A DNA stretch of 64,000 bases, taken from NCBI RefSeq assembly GCF_010994095.1, contig NZ_WJYO01000007.1, forward strand, positions 1 through 64,000, written 5' to 3'. This DNA comes from Mumia xiangluensis. GTDB taxonomy: Bacteria > Actinomycetota > Actinomycetes > Propionibacteriales > Nocardioidaceae. A program made the position numbers and the translations under genes. Below are positions 47,601 to 55,247 of this stretch, in pieces (the first letter of the stretch is position 1; the number at the start of each line of letters is the position of its first letter). Under the pieces are notes generated by a model that worked only from the letters and a program-made list of their open reading frames with translations, had not been told where the DNA came from and made no database searches.

Positions 47601-48374
47601 GTCGCCGGGCCGACACGGACCGGCATCGACTCCGTCCGCTACCGGGTGTGCGGGCGCGTCGCGACCGACATCTGCGACGACGCGACAGTCCACATCGTCG
47701 TACGCCCGTTGACGGTCGACGACCGCGCCACCACCGGAGCGGGCGAAGCCGTACGCGTGCCCGTGTCCGCCAACGACGCTGGCCGAGCAGGGCCGCCTCG
47801 GACACTCGTCGCGCCGAAACACGGCCAGGTGACGACCGTCGGGTACGCCATGCGGTACGCACCGACCCTGCCGTTCACCGGGTATGACACGTACCTCTAC
47901 GAGCGCTGCCTTCGATCGGCGTACGTCCTCTGCTCGCCCGCCGCGGTCACCGTTGCCGTCCACCCTCTTGCCGGGGACGCGCACGCCACGACGCCCGAGG
48001 GGACTCCCGTACGTGTCTCGACCGCTGCGGGCCGCGTGGGTCGCGCGGGGCGCCCCGAGATCGTCAACCCGGCGTCGAGCGGTATCGCGCGCTTTGAGCA
48101 GGACGGCACGCTCTCGTACGCGCCGCTGCGCGGGTTCGTCGGCACGGACGTGCTCACCTACCGCAGGTGCAGCACCACTGCGCCCGAGCTGTGCGGGTAC
48201 GCGGTCGTGAGCATCGAGGTCGTCCCCCGCCAGGCGGAACGCGACCTGCCCGATGCCGGAGGTTCGTCCGGCCTGCTGCCGTTGCTCGGGGCGTCGATGC
48301 TCGCGGCCGGGGCCGCCCTGGTGCTGACCGGCAGGCGGCTGCGCCGCCCCTCACCCTCCGCCCCCGCTGGTTGA
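44610..48374 (+). CDS. Wall-anchored modular surface protein
   Basis: This 1,254-residue protein has a signal peptide (about 1-27, ending PASA), then a Gly/Asn/Ser-rich region (about 30-330) of short repeats such as LNGSSRIENSGTMTLAGDL that looks like a parallel beta-helix. A DUF11-type domain follows (about 343-460, ADLSVTKSGPASIDEGG). Then come eight roughly 85-110-residue beta modules (tandem-95/Big_9-like). Seven of them hold a paired C-x(7-11)-C (for example CDNGVPVLC, CSVTDPDLC, CSPSVPDLC). The end reads LPDAGG, a helix (LLPLLGASMLAAGAALVLTG) and RRLRR: a sortase signal. The only ribosome-site candidate is the G35 tract. The stop lies in a repeat unit. Confidence 0.87.
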   Translation: MRARWVAAVGALAIASGLVLPATPASAQSWSADCTNPTVVIATDSAATLNLQPSDVVQVSARFTGGINAFPYGAAICVTASGALAPTWINNASGAVLVRGTATFPSIATSAAFVLVNEGTTGFPQGMNTNGVASLRNEAGGTLTVGSYLNLSSGAVLENAGDATLPSNVNLNGSSRIENSGTMTLAGDLTISGDIDNTGWLDVSGRLTSNGQSTISNACMLTIGGDLGNNGALANSGHLSLGANLQNNGTIRSTTTGVMTGRDFSNDRAVTGFGQYRFTGSTRTQGTFVGDSPVNPIVFEDTSPGAGIFDTASGTVANVVRGAVDVTPPTAGLPGCRPPGDQPTADLSVTKSGPASIDEGGRLTYEITVRNLGPAVAQAVQVRDDLPPALSSPEASDAGTISGDVATWSLGDLAAGATRVLTVGGTAPSEGTLVDVARGSSTTIDPDDTNNNGSLPSASVTTVVQSIPDNTAPSVNDQTIVTVTDRPVTANVNGEDADAGQVLEFDDQSAPSHGSVLVQADGAYLYVPERGFAGRDRFTVEGCDNGVPVLCDSATVTIEVYPLVTGLTVVTLRNEPVAIPVSLTDRGTTSDPVVVEEPASGTVTGGQGGVFFYAPDQDFVGTDEFRYRTCSVTDPDLCGEATVTVHVVRPPNNPPVLTDIAVATDAESAIEGRVPVFEVDDGQTVTVTLLSPPALGTASVEADGAFRYEPAAGFSGRESFTVRGCDVGADGDESLCDDATVTVTVRPVAVDDAVAVVQDQTASVDVRSNDLGSPSEPVIVTDPDNGTAVANADGSVSYTPDAGYVGPDSLEYEVCSPSVPDLCSTAAVTITVEEAPTPNHPPSLADSARVTHVDQTVYGRLLATDPQTARTVTMPRSGRQALRVSGEGLTYRLVGPAPDGGVLVVNTNGTWTYTPDGSFVGRTSFRAEVTDDGGLTDEATVALTVRPRATDDLTRVRSTQAVSIDIGRNDLGDVGEPVLLGQPDAGTARLDGSVLTYVAGPTRTGIDSVRYRVCGRVATDICDDATVHIVVRPLTVDDRATTGAGEAVRVPVSANDAGRAGPPRTLVAPKHGQVTTVGYAMRYAPTLPFTGYDTYLYERCLRSAYVLCSPAAVTVAVHPLAGDAHATTPEGTPVRVSTAAGRVGRAGRPEIVNPASSGIARFEQDGTLSYAPLRGFVGTDVLTYRRCSTTAPELCGYAVVSIEVVPRQAERDLPDAGGSSGLLPLLGASMLAAGAALVLTGRRLRRPSPSAPAG

Positions 48375-48660
48375 GCGAGCGCAAGCCCCCTCCGCTGGTT
48401 GAGCGAGCGAGCACCCCTCCGCTGGTTGAGCGAGCGCAGCGAGTCGAAACCCCCGGATCCTGCGGTTTCGACTCGCTGCGCTCGCTCAACCAGCGGGCCG
48501 CTGCGCTCGCTCAACCAGCGGGCCGCTGCGCTCGCTCAACCAGCGTGCTGCGCTCGCTCAACCAGCGTGCCGCTTCGCTCGCTCAACCAGCGGGCAGCAT
48601 CGCTCGCTCAACCAGCGGGCAGCATCGCTCGCTCAACCAGCGGGCCGCTTCGCTCGCTCA
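48371..48660. repeat. GGTTGAG-family palindrome with half-unit array
   Basis: A perfect inverted repeat has 31-bp arms (48421-48451 and 48464-48494, beginning GCTGGTTGAGCGAGCG) and a 12-base loop. Two arm-only units precede it and about seven inverted arm-only units follow. The TGA in GGTTGAGC provides the stop of the surface-protein gene (48372-48374) on one strand and of the LysR gene (48660-48658) on the other. No gene lies within. Confidence 0.9.
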
Positions 48661-49536
48661 ACCTGCGGAGGAAGCGGCGAGCATCTCCAGGAACGCCGCC
48701 GCCGCGGGCGACGGACGGTGGCGGCTCCACGCGACGTGCTCCTCGCGGACGGGTGCGTCGGCGATCTCGACCGTACGGACGCCGGCGAGCGTCGCCGCGT
48801 ACGCGCCGGGGAGGAGCGCGATCCCGAGCCGCTGCGCCACGAGCCCCGCCGCGAGGTCGCCGGTGGTCACCTCGAAGGCGACGTGGCGCTCGACGCCGGC
48901 CGCGGCGAACGCCTCGTCGACCTGGAGGCGACCGGGCGTCCCGGCGGTGAAGTCGACGAACGGGTACGGCGCAAGGCTCGCGAGGTCGGTTCGGTGCTCG
49001 TCCGCCAAAGGGTGGTCCGGCGCGACGACGGCGACGTGCTCGCCGCGCCCAGCGATCCGGCTGCGTACGCCTCGCGGCACGCGCCCCGGCGGCAGTCCGA
49101 GGAAGGCGATGTCCACGGTGCCGGTCGCGATCTGCGCGACGAGCTCCTGGCTGCCGTCTGTGCGCAGCGAGACGTCGACGCGCGGGTGGGCGGCGCGGAA
49201 GTCGCGAAGCAGGCTCGGCAGGTCGTACGCCGTCACGGTCGGGATCGCGCCGAGGCGGAGACGCCCGCTGACGACCCCGGAGACCGCGGCGGCCTCGGCG
49301 CGGGCGCGTTCCGCGGCGTCGAGGGCCTCGCGTGCGGCCGGCAGGAACGCCTCGCCCGCCGCGGACAGGTCGACCCGCCGGCTCGTACGGTCGAAGAGCC
49401 TCGCACCGATCTCGCGCTCGAGCTTGGCGACCTGGTGGCTGAGCGCGGACTGCACCACGTGGCACTGCTGCGCGGCCCGGGTGAAGCTGCGGGTCTCGGC
49501 GACGGCGACGACGTACCGGAGTTGCTGGAGCTCCAT
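48658..49536 (-). CDS. LysR family transcriptional regulator
   Basis: This 292-residue protein begins MELQQLRYVVAVAETRSFTR with the helix-turn-helix QSALSHQVAKLEREIGARLF (about 30-50), followed by the two-lobed effector domain (RLRLGAIPTVTAYDLPSLL onwards). ATG 49536 is chosen over 49590 because LysR proteins begin exactly here. It is divergent from an MFS transporter, the usual LysR/target pairing. A candidate site with the T-N11-A character, flanked by ATCAT and ATGAT, lies at 49558-49587. Its final codons and stop lie in the repeat block at 48371-48660. Confidence 0.92.
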   Translation of the reverse strand: MELQQLRYVVAVAETRSFTRAAQQCHVVQSALSHQVAKLEREIGARLFDRTSRRVDLSAAGEAFLPAAREALDAAERARAEAAAVSGVVSGRLRLGAIPTVTAYDLPSLLRDFRAAHPRVDVSLRTDGSQELVAQIATGTVDIAFLGLPPGRVPRGVRSRIAGRGEHVAVVAPDHPLADEHRTDLASLAPYPFVDFTAGTPGRLQVDEAFAAAGVERHVAFEVTTGDLAAGLVAQRLGIALLPGAYAATLAGVRTVEIADAPVREEHVAWSRHRPSPAAAAFLEMLAASSAG

Positions 49537-49557
49537 CCCGGCATCGTCGCACGATCC

Positions 49558-49587
49558 ATCATTTCTGGTCATGTTTAGCGTGATGAT
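49558..49587. promoter_or_regulatory. Candidate LysR site
   Basis: ATCAT (49558-49562) and ATGAT (49583-49587) are mirrored around 20 bases in the 93-base gap between the LysR and MFS genes, with CATG half-palindromes inside. Weak by eye. Confidence 0.3.
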
Positions 49588-49629
49588 CATGTGTTGGACT
49601 CATGGACGAGAGCCGTTCACGCTGGAGGA

Positions 49630-50883
49630 ATGACCCGCCCGCTGCTTCTCCTGATGGCCCTCGCCACCGGCCTCTCGGTCTCGGCGAACTACCTCGCGCA
49701 GCCGCTGCTCGACATGCTGGCGACCGACCTCGGAGTCTCGGACGCGAGCGCGGCGACGATCGTGACGGCGGCGCAGATCGGGTACGCGGTCGGGCTGCTG
49801 CTCGTGGTCCCGCTCGGCGACCTGGTGGAGAGGCGACGCCTCGCGGTGTCGCTGCTCGGCGCGACGGCTGCCCTGCTGGTCGCGTCGTCGCTGGCACCGA
49901 GCGGGCGCGTCCTCCTGGTCACGACGACGCTCACGGCACTCACCTCCGTCGCGGCGCAGGTGGTGGTGCCGTTCGCGGTGACGCTCGCCGACCCCGCGCA
50001 CCGCGGCCGGGTCGTCGGCGTCGTGATGAGCGGCCTCCTGCTCGGGAGCATCGTGTCGCGCCCGATCTCGGGGGCGCTGGCACAGCTCGCGGGGTGGCGT
50101 TCGGTGTACGTCGTGTGCGGCGTGCTCGTGGCCGGCGTCGCGGTGGCGTTGTGGCACCGCCTGCCGACGATGCACACGCCGGCGGGGATCGCGTACCCGG
50201 CGTTGATCCGGTCCACGCTCGGCCTCTTCGCGACCCAACCCGTCCTGCGCCGCCGGGCGCTGGTCGGCGCGCTCTCGCTCGCCTCCTTCAACACCTTCTG
50301 GACGGCGTCGACCTTCCTGCTCGCGAGCGCGTACGGCTGGTCGGAGGCCGCGATCGGGGCGTTCGGCCTGATGGGGATCGCCGGGGTCGTCGCGACACCG
50401 GTCGCGGGGCGGCTGGTCGACGCGGGCCGAGCACGTGCGGTGACGCGCGGGTCGACGCTCGCGCTCCCCGTCGCGTGGGGCGCGATCGCGCTCGGCGGCA
50501 GCGGGGGCGCCGCCGGGTTCACCTGGCTGACGCTCGGTGTGCTCGTGCTCGTCGTGGCTCAGCAGATGCTGCTCAACGCCAACCAGAACGCGATCTATGC
50601 GCTCGACCCCGCGCTGCGCAACCGCCTGAACGCCGCGTTCATGACGGCGTTCTTCGTCGGAGGCGCAGCCGGGTCGGCGGCGACCACCCTCGCGTGGGTG
50701 CACGGCGGGTGGGGTGCCGTCAGCGTGCTCGGCGCCACCCTCGCGGCGTCGACGGGGATCGTGTGGCTCGAGGACCGGCGGCGCGTCAGGCGCCGGGCGT
50801 GGACCCAGCGACGTCGCCGTGCGGCATCTCCTGTGCGGGGATCTGCCCGAACCGACCCTTGCTGTAGTCCTCGTACGCCGTAA
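49630..50883 (+). CDS. MFS transporter (sugar/drug efflux type)
   Basis: This 417-residue protein has twelve hydrophobic helices and the MFS loop motif GDLVERRRL after helix 2. The opening LLLLMALATGLSVSANYLAQPLLDML is typical of the AraJ/YnfM-like branch, often exporters of small metabolites. ATG 49630 has a perfect GGAGG at 49624-49628. The last roughly 32 codons (DRRRVRRRAWTQRRRRA...) overlap the convergent pirin gene by 98 bases; that basic tail is probably functional only as a loose cytoplasmic end. Likely induced by the divergent LysR. Confidence 0.9.
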   Translation: MTRPLLLLMALATGLSVSANYLAQPLLDMLATDLGVSDASAATIVTAAQIGYAVGLLLVVPLGDLVERRRLAVSLLGATAALLVASSLAPSGRVLLVTTTLTALTSVAAQVVVPFAVTLADPAHRGRVVGVVMSGLLLGSIVSRPISGALAQLAGWRSVYVVCGVLVAGVAVALWHRLPTMHTPAGIAYPALIRSTLGLFATQPVLRRRALVGALSLASFNTFWTASTFLLASAYGWSEAAIGAFGLMGIAGVVATPVAGRLVDAGRARAVTRGSTLALPVAWGAIALGGSGGAAGFTWLTLGVLVLVVAQQMLLNANQNAIYALDPALRNRLNAAFMTAFFVGGAAGSAATTLAWVHGGWGAVSVLGATLAASTGIVWLEDRRRVRRRAWTQRRRRAASPVRGSARTDPCCSPRTP

Positions 50884-51775
50884 GGACCTCGGCACGCGTG
50901 TTCATCACGAACGGACCAGCCATCGCGATCGGCTCGCGGATCGGGAGCCCGCCGAGGACGACGACCTCCATCGCGGGGTGCCGGGAGTCCTGCTGTTGAT
51001 CGGCACCGACGGTGATCGTCTCACCGAAGCCGAGGACGGCGAGCTGACCGGAGCGCAGCGCGCGGCGCGAGCCGGTGACGTACCCGTCTCCGGACATGAC
51101 GTAGACGAGCGCGTTGAAGTCCGCACGCCACGGCAGCGTCACCTCGGCTCCCGGAGAGACGGTGAGGTGGACCATCGCCATCGGCGTGTGCGTGCTGCCG
51201 GGACCCTGGACGCCGTCGACGTCACCGGCGATCACGCGGATCAGCGTGCCGGCGTCGGAGCTCGTCGCGAGCCCGACCTCGGAGCTGCGCAGGTCCTGGT
51301 AGCGGGGGGTGGCGAGCTTCATCGACTTCGGCAGGTTCACCCAGAGCTGGAGCCCGTGGAACAGACCGCCCTTGGCGACGAGCCACTCCGGCGGCGCCTC
51401 GATGTGCAGGAGGCCGCTGCCGGCGGTCATCCACTGGGTGTCGCCGTCGGTGATCGACCCTCCGCCGCCGTGGGAGTCGGAGTGGTCGAAGACGCCGTCG
51501 AGCATGTACGTCACCGTCTCGAACCCGCGGTGCGGGTGCCACGGGGTGCCCTTGGGCTCACCCGGGGCGTACTCGACCTCGCCCATCTGGTCCATGTGGA
51601 TGAACGGGTCGAGGTGGCGCAGGTCGACGCCGGCGAACGCCCGGCGGACAGGGAAGCCCTCGCCCTCGTAGCCCTGCGGAGCAGTGGTGATCGAGACGAC
51701 CTCGCGCCCCTCGTGCGCGGGGACGGACACCACGCGAGGGAGAACGGTCCAGTCGGGAACGGTGACGGCGGGCAT
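50786..51775 (-). CDS. Pirin family protein
   Basis: Pirins are double cupins that bind Fe and can act as quercetin dioxygenases. The 329-residue protein has the metal-site residues His60 (DPFIHMDQ), His80 and His82 (TPWHPHRGFETVTYML), and a later His/Glu in GSGLLHIEAPPEW. The C-terminal cupin follows (VHLTVSPGAEVTLPW). ATG 51775 has GGGAGG upstream. Its 3' end overlaps the MFS gene by 98 bases on the opposite strand. Substrate unknown. Confidence 0.93.
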   Translation of the reverse strand: MPAVTVPDWTVLPRVVSVPAHEGREVVSITTAPQGYEGEGFPVRRAFAGVDLRHLDPFIHMDQMGEVEYAPGEPKGTPWHPHRGFETVTYMLDGVFDHSDSHGGGGSITDGDTQWMTAGSGLLHIEAPPEWLVAKGGLFHGLQLWVNLPKSMKLATPRYQDLRSSEVGLATSSDAGTLIRVIAGDVDGVQGPGSTHTPMAMVHLTVSPGAEVTLPWRADFNALVYVMSGDGYVTGSRRALRSGQLAVLGFGETITVGADQQQDSRHPAMEVVVLGGLPIREPIAMAGPFVMNTRAEVLTAYEDYSKGRFGQIPAQEMPHGDVAGSTPGA

Positions 51776-51850
51776 CGGGGCCTCCCAGGAAGTCGGTGAT
51801 TCGTACTTTAGTTGAGCATTAAACTTTCCGCAAGCGCCCGACCCTCCCCC

Positions 51851-52019
51851 ACTGGTCGAGGCGCGATCCGCAAGCACCGCTGGTCGAGGCGCGATCCGCA
51901 AGCACCGCTGGTCGAGGCGCGATCCGCAAGCACCGCTGGTCGAGGCGCGATCCGCAAGCACCGCTGGTCGAGGCGCGAAGCGCAAGCACCGCTGGTCGAG
52001 GCGCAAAGCGATCGAGACC
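51851..52019. repeat. GGTCGAG-family array in a divergent promoter region
   Basis: Six units CTGGTCGAGGCGCGATCCGC or close variants stand head to tail with a 28-base period; the last ends GATCGAGACC. The flavoprotein -10 box starts at the very next base (52020). Confidence 0.9.
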
Positions 52020-52025
52020 TAGGCT
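52020..52025 (+). promoter_or_regulatory. -10 box of the 52033 flavoprotein gene
   Basis: TAGGCT ends 7 bases before ATG 52033, predicting a leaderless mRNA. It abuts the repeat array, so the -35 region would lie inside the last unit. Confidence 0.5.
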
Positions 52026-52032
52026 GGCCGGC

Positions 52033-53556
52033 ATGAGCGAGACCCACGACGTCGTCATCGTCGGCGGAGGCCACAACGGCCTCGTCGCCGCGACCCTCCT
52101 CGCCCGCAGCGGCCTGCGCACGATCCTCCTGGAGCGCCTCGACCACACGGGCGGCGCCGCCGTCAGCGAGCGTCCGTTCGCCGGCGTCGACGCGAGACTG
52201 TCGCGCTACTCCTACCTGGTCTCGCTCATGCCGGACGAGCTCATCGCCGAGCTCGGGCTCCAGATCGAGCTGCGCTCGCGGGACACCGCCTCCTACACGC
52301 CGTACGACGGTGGCGGGCTGCTCGTCGAGACGCACGAGGGCCGGCCGACCGTCGCATCGTTCCGTGAGGCGACCGGGACAGACAGCGAGTACGAGGCGTG
52401 GCGGGCGTTCTACGGCGACGCGGAGGAGCTCGCCCTCGCCGTCGCGCCGAGCCTGCTGCAGCCGCTGCCGAGCGCGCAGTCGGTCCGCGACCAGGTCGGC
52501 GAGCACGTTTGGGAGGACCTCGTCGCACGCCCGCTCGGCCGGGCCGTCGAGCGCCGGTTCACGAGCGACCTCGTCCGCGGCGTCGTCGCGACCGACGGGC
52601 TGATCGGCACGTACGCGTCGCTCGACGACGACTCGCTGCTGCAGAACCGCTGCTTCCTCTATCACCTGATCGGCAACGGGACGGGCGAGTGGCGTGTCCC
52701 GGTCGGCGGGATGGGTGCCGTCACCGACGAACTGCGTCGCGTCGCCGAGGCCGCCGGAGCGGACATCCGTACGGGGGTGACGGTCACGTCGGTCGACGCC
52801 GGCCTCGATGGCGTCACCGTCCACGCCGACGGCCTCACCGTCGCGGCACGCTGGATGCTGTCGGGCGTCGCGCCGTACGTGCTCGCCGGACTGCTCGACG
52901 ACCCGCTGCCGACCAAGCCCCGCGGCTCGCAGCTCAAGATCAACCTGCTCGTCGACCGCCTCCCCCGGCTGAAGTCCGGCATCGACCCGGCGACGGCGTT
53001 CGCCGGCACCTTCCACCTCGGCGAGACCTACAGCGACCTCCAGCGCGCGTACGCGGTGCCCTCACCGGACGTGGCCTGCGGAGAGCTCTACTGCCACACG
53101 CTCACCGACCGCTCGATCCTCGGGCCGGAGCTCGCCGCGAGCGACGCGCAGACCCTCACGTACTTCGGGATCCACTGGCCGTACGACGCCGCCGGGCCTG
53201 CTGCCAAGGACCGGGGCTGGCGCGCGTTCGAGGCGGCGATCGACGCGTACCTCGAGGAGCCGATCGCCTCGGTCCTCGCGCGCGACGCGAACGGCGACCC
53301 GTGCGTCGAGGTGAAGACCCCCGCCGACATCGAGCAGGACCTCGCCATGCCCGGCGGCCACATCTTCCACGGTGACCTGCGGTGGCCGTGGGTGGAGAAG
53401 CCCGGTCAGTCACCGGCCGAGCGCTGGGGTGTCCAGACCGGCCACGCACGCGTTCTCGTGTGTGGGTCGGGCGCGCGGCGCGGCGGCGCGGTCAGCGGCA
53501 TCGGCGGCCACAACGCCGCGATGGCGATCCTGGAGCATGAGGGCCGGGCTGTCTGA
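52033..53556 (+). CDS. CrtI/PYROXD2-like FAD oxidoreductase
   Basis: This 507-residue flavoprotein has an N-terminal VIVGGGHNGLVAATLLARSG and LLERLDHTGGAAVSE (FAD binding), the phytoene-desaturase-like middle, and the C-terminal SGIGGHNAAMAI that closes the FAD site. The pattern matches PYROXD2-type 'phytoene dehydrogenase related' proteins, not true carotenoid desaturases; no crtB or crtE is near. ATG 52033 is supported by the box at 52020-52025. Substrate unknown. Converges on another flavoprotein gene. Confidence 0.88.
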   Translation: MSETHDVVIVGGGHNGLVAATLLARSGLRTILLERLDHTGGAAVSERPFAGVDARLSRYSYLVSLMPDELIAELGLQIELRSRDTASYTPYDGGGLLVETHEGRPTVASFREATGTDSEYEAWRAFYGDAEELALAVAPSLLQPLPSAQSVRDQVGEHVWEDLVARPLGRAVERRFTSDLVRGVVATDGLIGTYASLDDDSLLQNRCFLYHLIGNGTGEWRVPVGGMGAVTDELRRVAEAAGADIRTGVTVTSVDAGLDGVTVHADGLTVAARWMLSGVAPYVLAGLLDDPLPTKPRGSQLKINLLVDRLPRLKSGIDPATAFAGTFHLGETYSDLQRAYAVPSPDVACGELYCHTLTDRSILGPELAASDAQTLTYFGIHWPYDAAGPAAKDRGWRAFEAAIDAYLEEPIASVLARDANGDPCVEVKTPADIEQDLAMPGGHIFHGDLRWPWVEKPGQSPAERWGVQTGHARVLVCGSGARRGGAVSGIGGHNAAMAILEHEGRAV

Positions 53557-53581
53557 CGGGCCGGTCACCTGACGCGACCGG

Positions 53582-54943
53582 TCACGCGAGCTCGGCGAGC
53601 CTCGCGAGCCCCGGCGCCGCGTGGGCGGCCATGCGTTCGCGCGCGGCGTCGTACGCCGCGGACGGGGTGCCCTTCGGGCTGCTCGAGGGGTTGAGCGCCA
53701 CCTGGTCCGCCCACTCCACGATGTCGGGCTCAGCCGAGAACGACATGGCGGCCCGGGTGCCCATGACGATCATCCGCGCCCACCCCGCCGGCGAGTTGCC
53801 GTACGGCGTCGGCGGGCACAGCCGGTTCTTCTCGGCGTCGTCGTCGCGGGTCGCCTCGACGTACCCCGTGACGGCCGCGCCGAAGCAGGGGAAGCCTGCC
53901 CTGATCGGCTGCAGGGTGATCTCGTCCGGACCCCAGACGGGCACGGGCGGCGGATACTTCAGACCGTCCGCCGCACAGTGGACGACCAGCGCGTCCTCGG
54001 CGACTCCGACGGATCCGTCGGCGAAGGTGAGCCGTCCACGTCCGACCGACTGGATGTGCCCGAGACGGACGACGTCCTCGATGGTCCGAAGCTGGTCGAG
54101 CTCCCACGCGGCCAGCGTCGGCGCCTTGGCCATCGTCGGCGTGAGCGAGCGGTCGATCCGCAGCATGATCTCCTCGTCCTCCATCCGGAGGAAGAGGTCG
54201 TCGAGCGAGGACGCCTGCTCGGCCGCGTGCATGATCCCGGCGACCATGCCGAGGAAGACGGCCGGATCGGGTTGGACCAGCGCCCGGTTGAACATCCACG
54301 GCTCGCGGGGGCGTACCCAGCAGATCGCGTCGGGGTCGACGCCGCGCGACAGCAGCCAGATGCATGCGTCGGTCGCGGTCTTGCCTGCCCCGACGACGAC
54401 GTACTGGCTCGGCGCCTCCTCCAGCCTGGCGAGATCGTTGACGGGTACGACGCGGGCGCCGTCGACATCGAACGGCGCAGCCTTCTCCGCAGGGATGCTC
54501 GGGGCGAGGTAGCGGGCGTCGACCACCCGGCAGCGCTCCCCCGCCTCGAACCGCTCGCCGGAGATGCGCGAGACGACAGTACGGTCGCCGACGTACTCGC
54601 AGTTCGGATAGACCTCGACCTTGTCCGACTCAAGCAGCTGGTCCAGCACCCCGGCGTAGTAGGCGCAGATCTCCGCCTGGGTGGCCCGCTCCTGCAAGCC
54701 CTTCTCAGGTCCGCTCTGCTGGAGCTGCCCGCCGCCGAGGAGGGTCGAGGGGACGCCGTAGAAGGCGGAGGCCTGGTGGAGACGGACGAACGGGTACGCC
54801 TCGAGCCAGTGTCCGCCGACACCGTGCCGGCGGTCGACGAGCGCGACACGCACGTCGGCGTGGCCGGTCAGGGCGTCCGTGAAGGCCATTCCCATCGCGC
54901 CCGCCCCGACGACGAGGTAGTCGGCGTCGATGGTGCGCGTCAC
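53582..54943 (-). CDS. FMO-like FAD/NAD(P)-binding protein
   Basis: This 453-residue protein has two nucleotide-binding motifs: VVGAGAMGMAFTDALTG near the N-terminus (FAD) and VVVGAGKTATDACIWLL near the middle (NADPH). The spacing and the GGHWLEAYPFVRLHQAS segment suggest a flavin-dependent monooxygenase, although the FMO fingerprint FxGxxxHxxxY/F is not clear. GTG 54943 fits the beginning of the first beta strand and has GGAA upstream; ATG 54979 is 12 codons longer. Substrate unknown. Confidence 0.82.
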   Translation of the reverse strand: MTRTIDADYLVVGAGAMGMAFTDALTGHADVRVALVDRRHGVGGHWLEAYPFVRLHQASAFYGVPSTLLGGGQLQQSGPEKGLQERATQAEICAYYAGVLDQLLESDKVEVYPNCEYVGDRTVVSRISGERFEAGERCRVVDARYLAPSIPAEKAAPFDVDGARVVPVNDLARLEEAPSQYVVVGAGKTATDACIWLLSRGVDPDAICWVRPREPWMFNRALVQPDPAVFLGMVAGIMHAAEQASSLDDLFLRMEDEEIMLRIDRSLTPTMAKAPTLAAWELDQLRTIEDVVRLGHIQSVGRGRLTFADGSVGVAEDALVVHCAADGLKYPPPVPVWGPDEITLQPIRAGFPCFGAAVTGYVEATRDDDAEKNRLCPPTPYGNSPAGWARMIVMGTRAAMSFSAEPDIVEWADQVALNPSSSPKGTPSAAYDAARERMAAHAAPGLARLAELA

Positions 54944-55247
54944 CGTTCCAACATGACACCGCCACGGCAGGGTGTCCACGGCGCTTGCAGACCGCGATCA
55001 CGCGTCCTGCGGCAAATCACCAGCACCTGCGCGTATCATCGACCTCGCAGCCATCCAGAGGCCAGTCGAGGACACCGGCACTCGCCGTCTCCTCCACCGT
55101 CATGAGCAGCCGCTCGGCGGTCTCTACCGCACACTGGGGCCGCGCAGGTCGGGAGCTGACATCCTCTGCGCCGCGCTGGTGTCTCCGGAAGGCCGTCGTC
55201 GGTGCACCTCGCCCCGGCGACAAGCGTACGAATCCTGAGGAGGATCG

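Noticed and set aside
44685-47984. Very long open frame on the minus strand opposite the surface-protein gene
   Set aside because: It is a shadow produced by high third-position GC; it has no signal peptide, motif or ribosome site.
52033-53556. Carotenoid phytoene desaturase (crtI)
   Set aside because: The FAD motifs fit the PYROXD2-like branch and no carotenoid genes are nearby.
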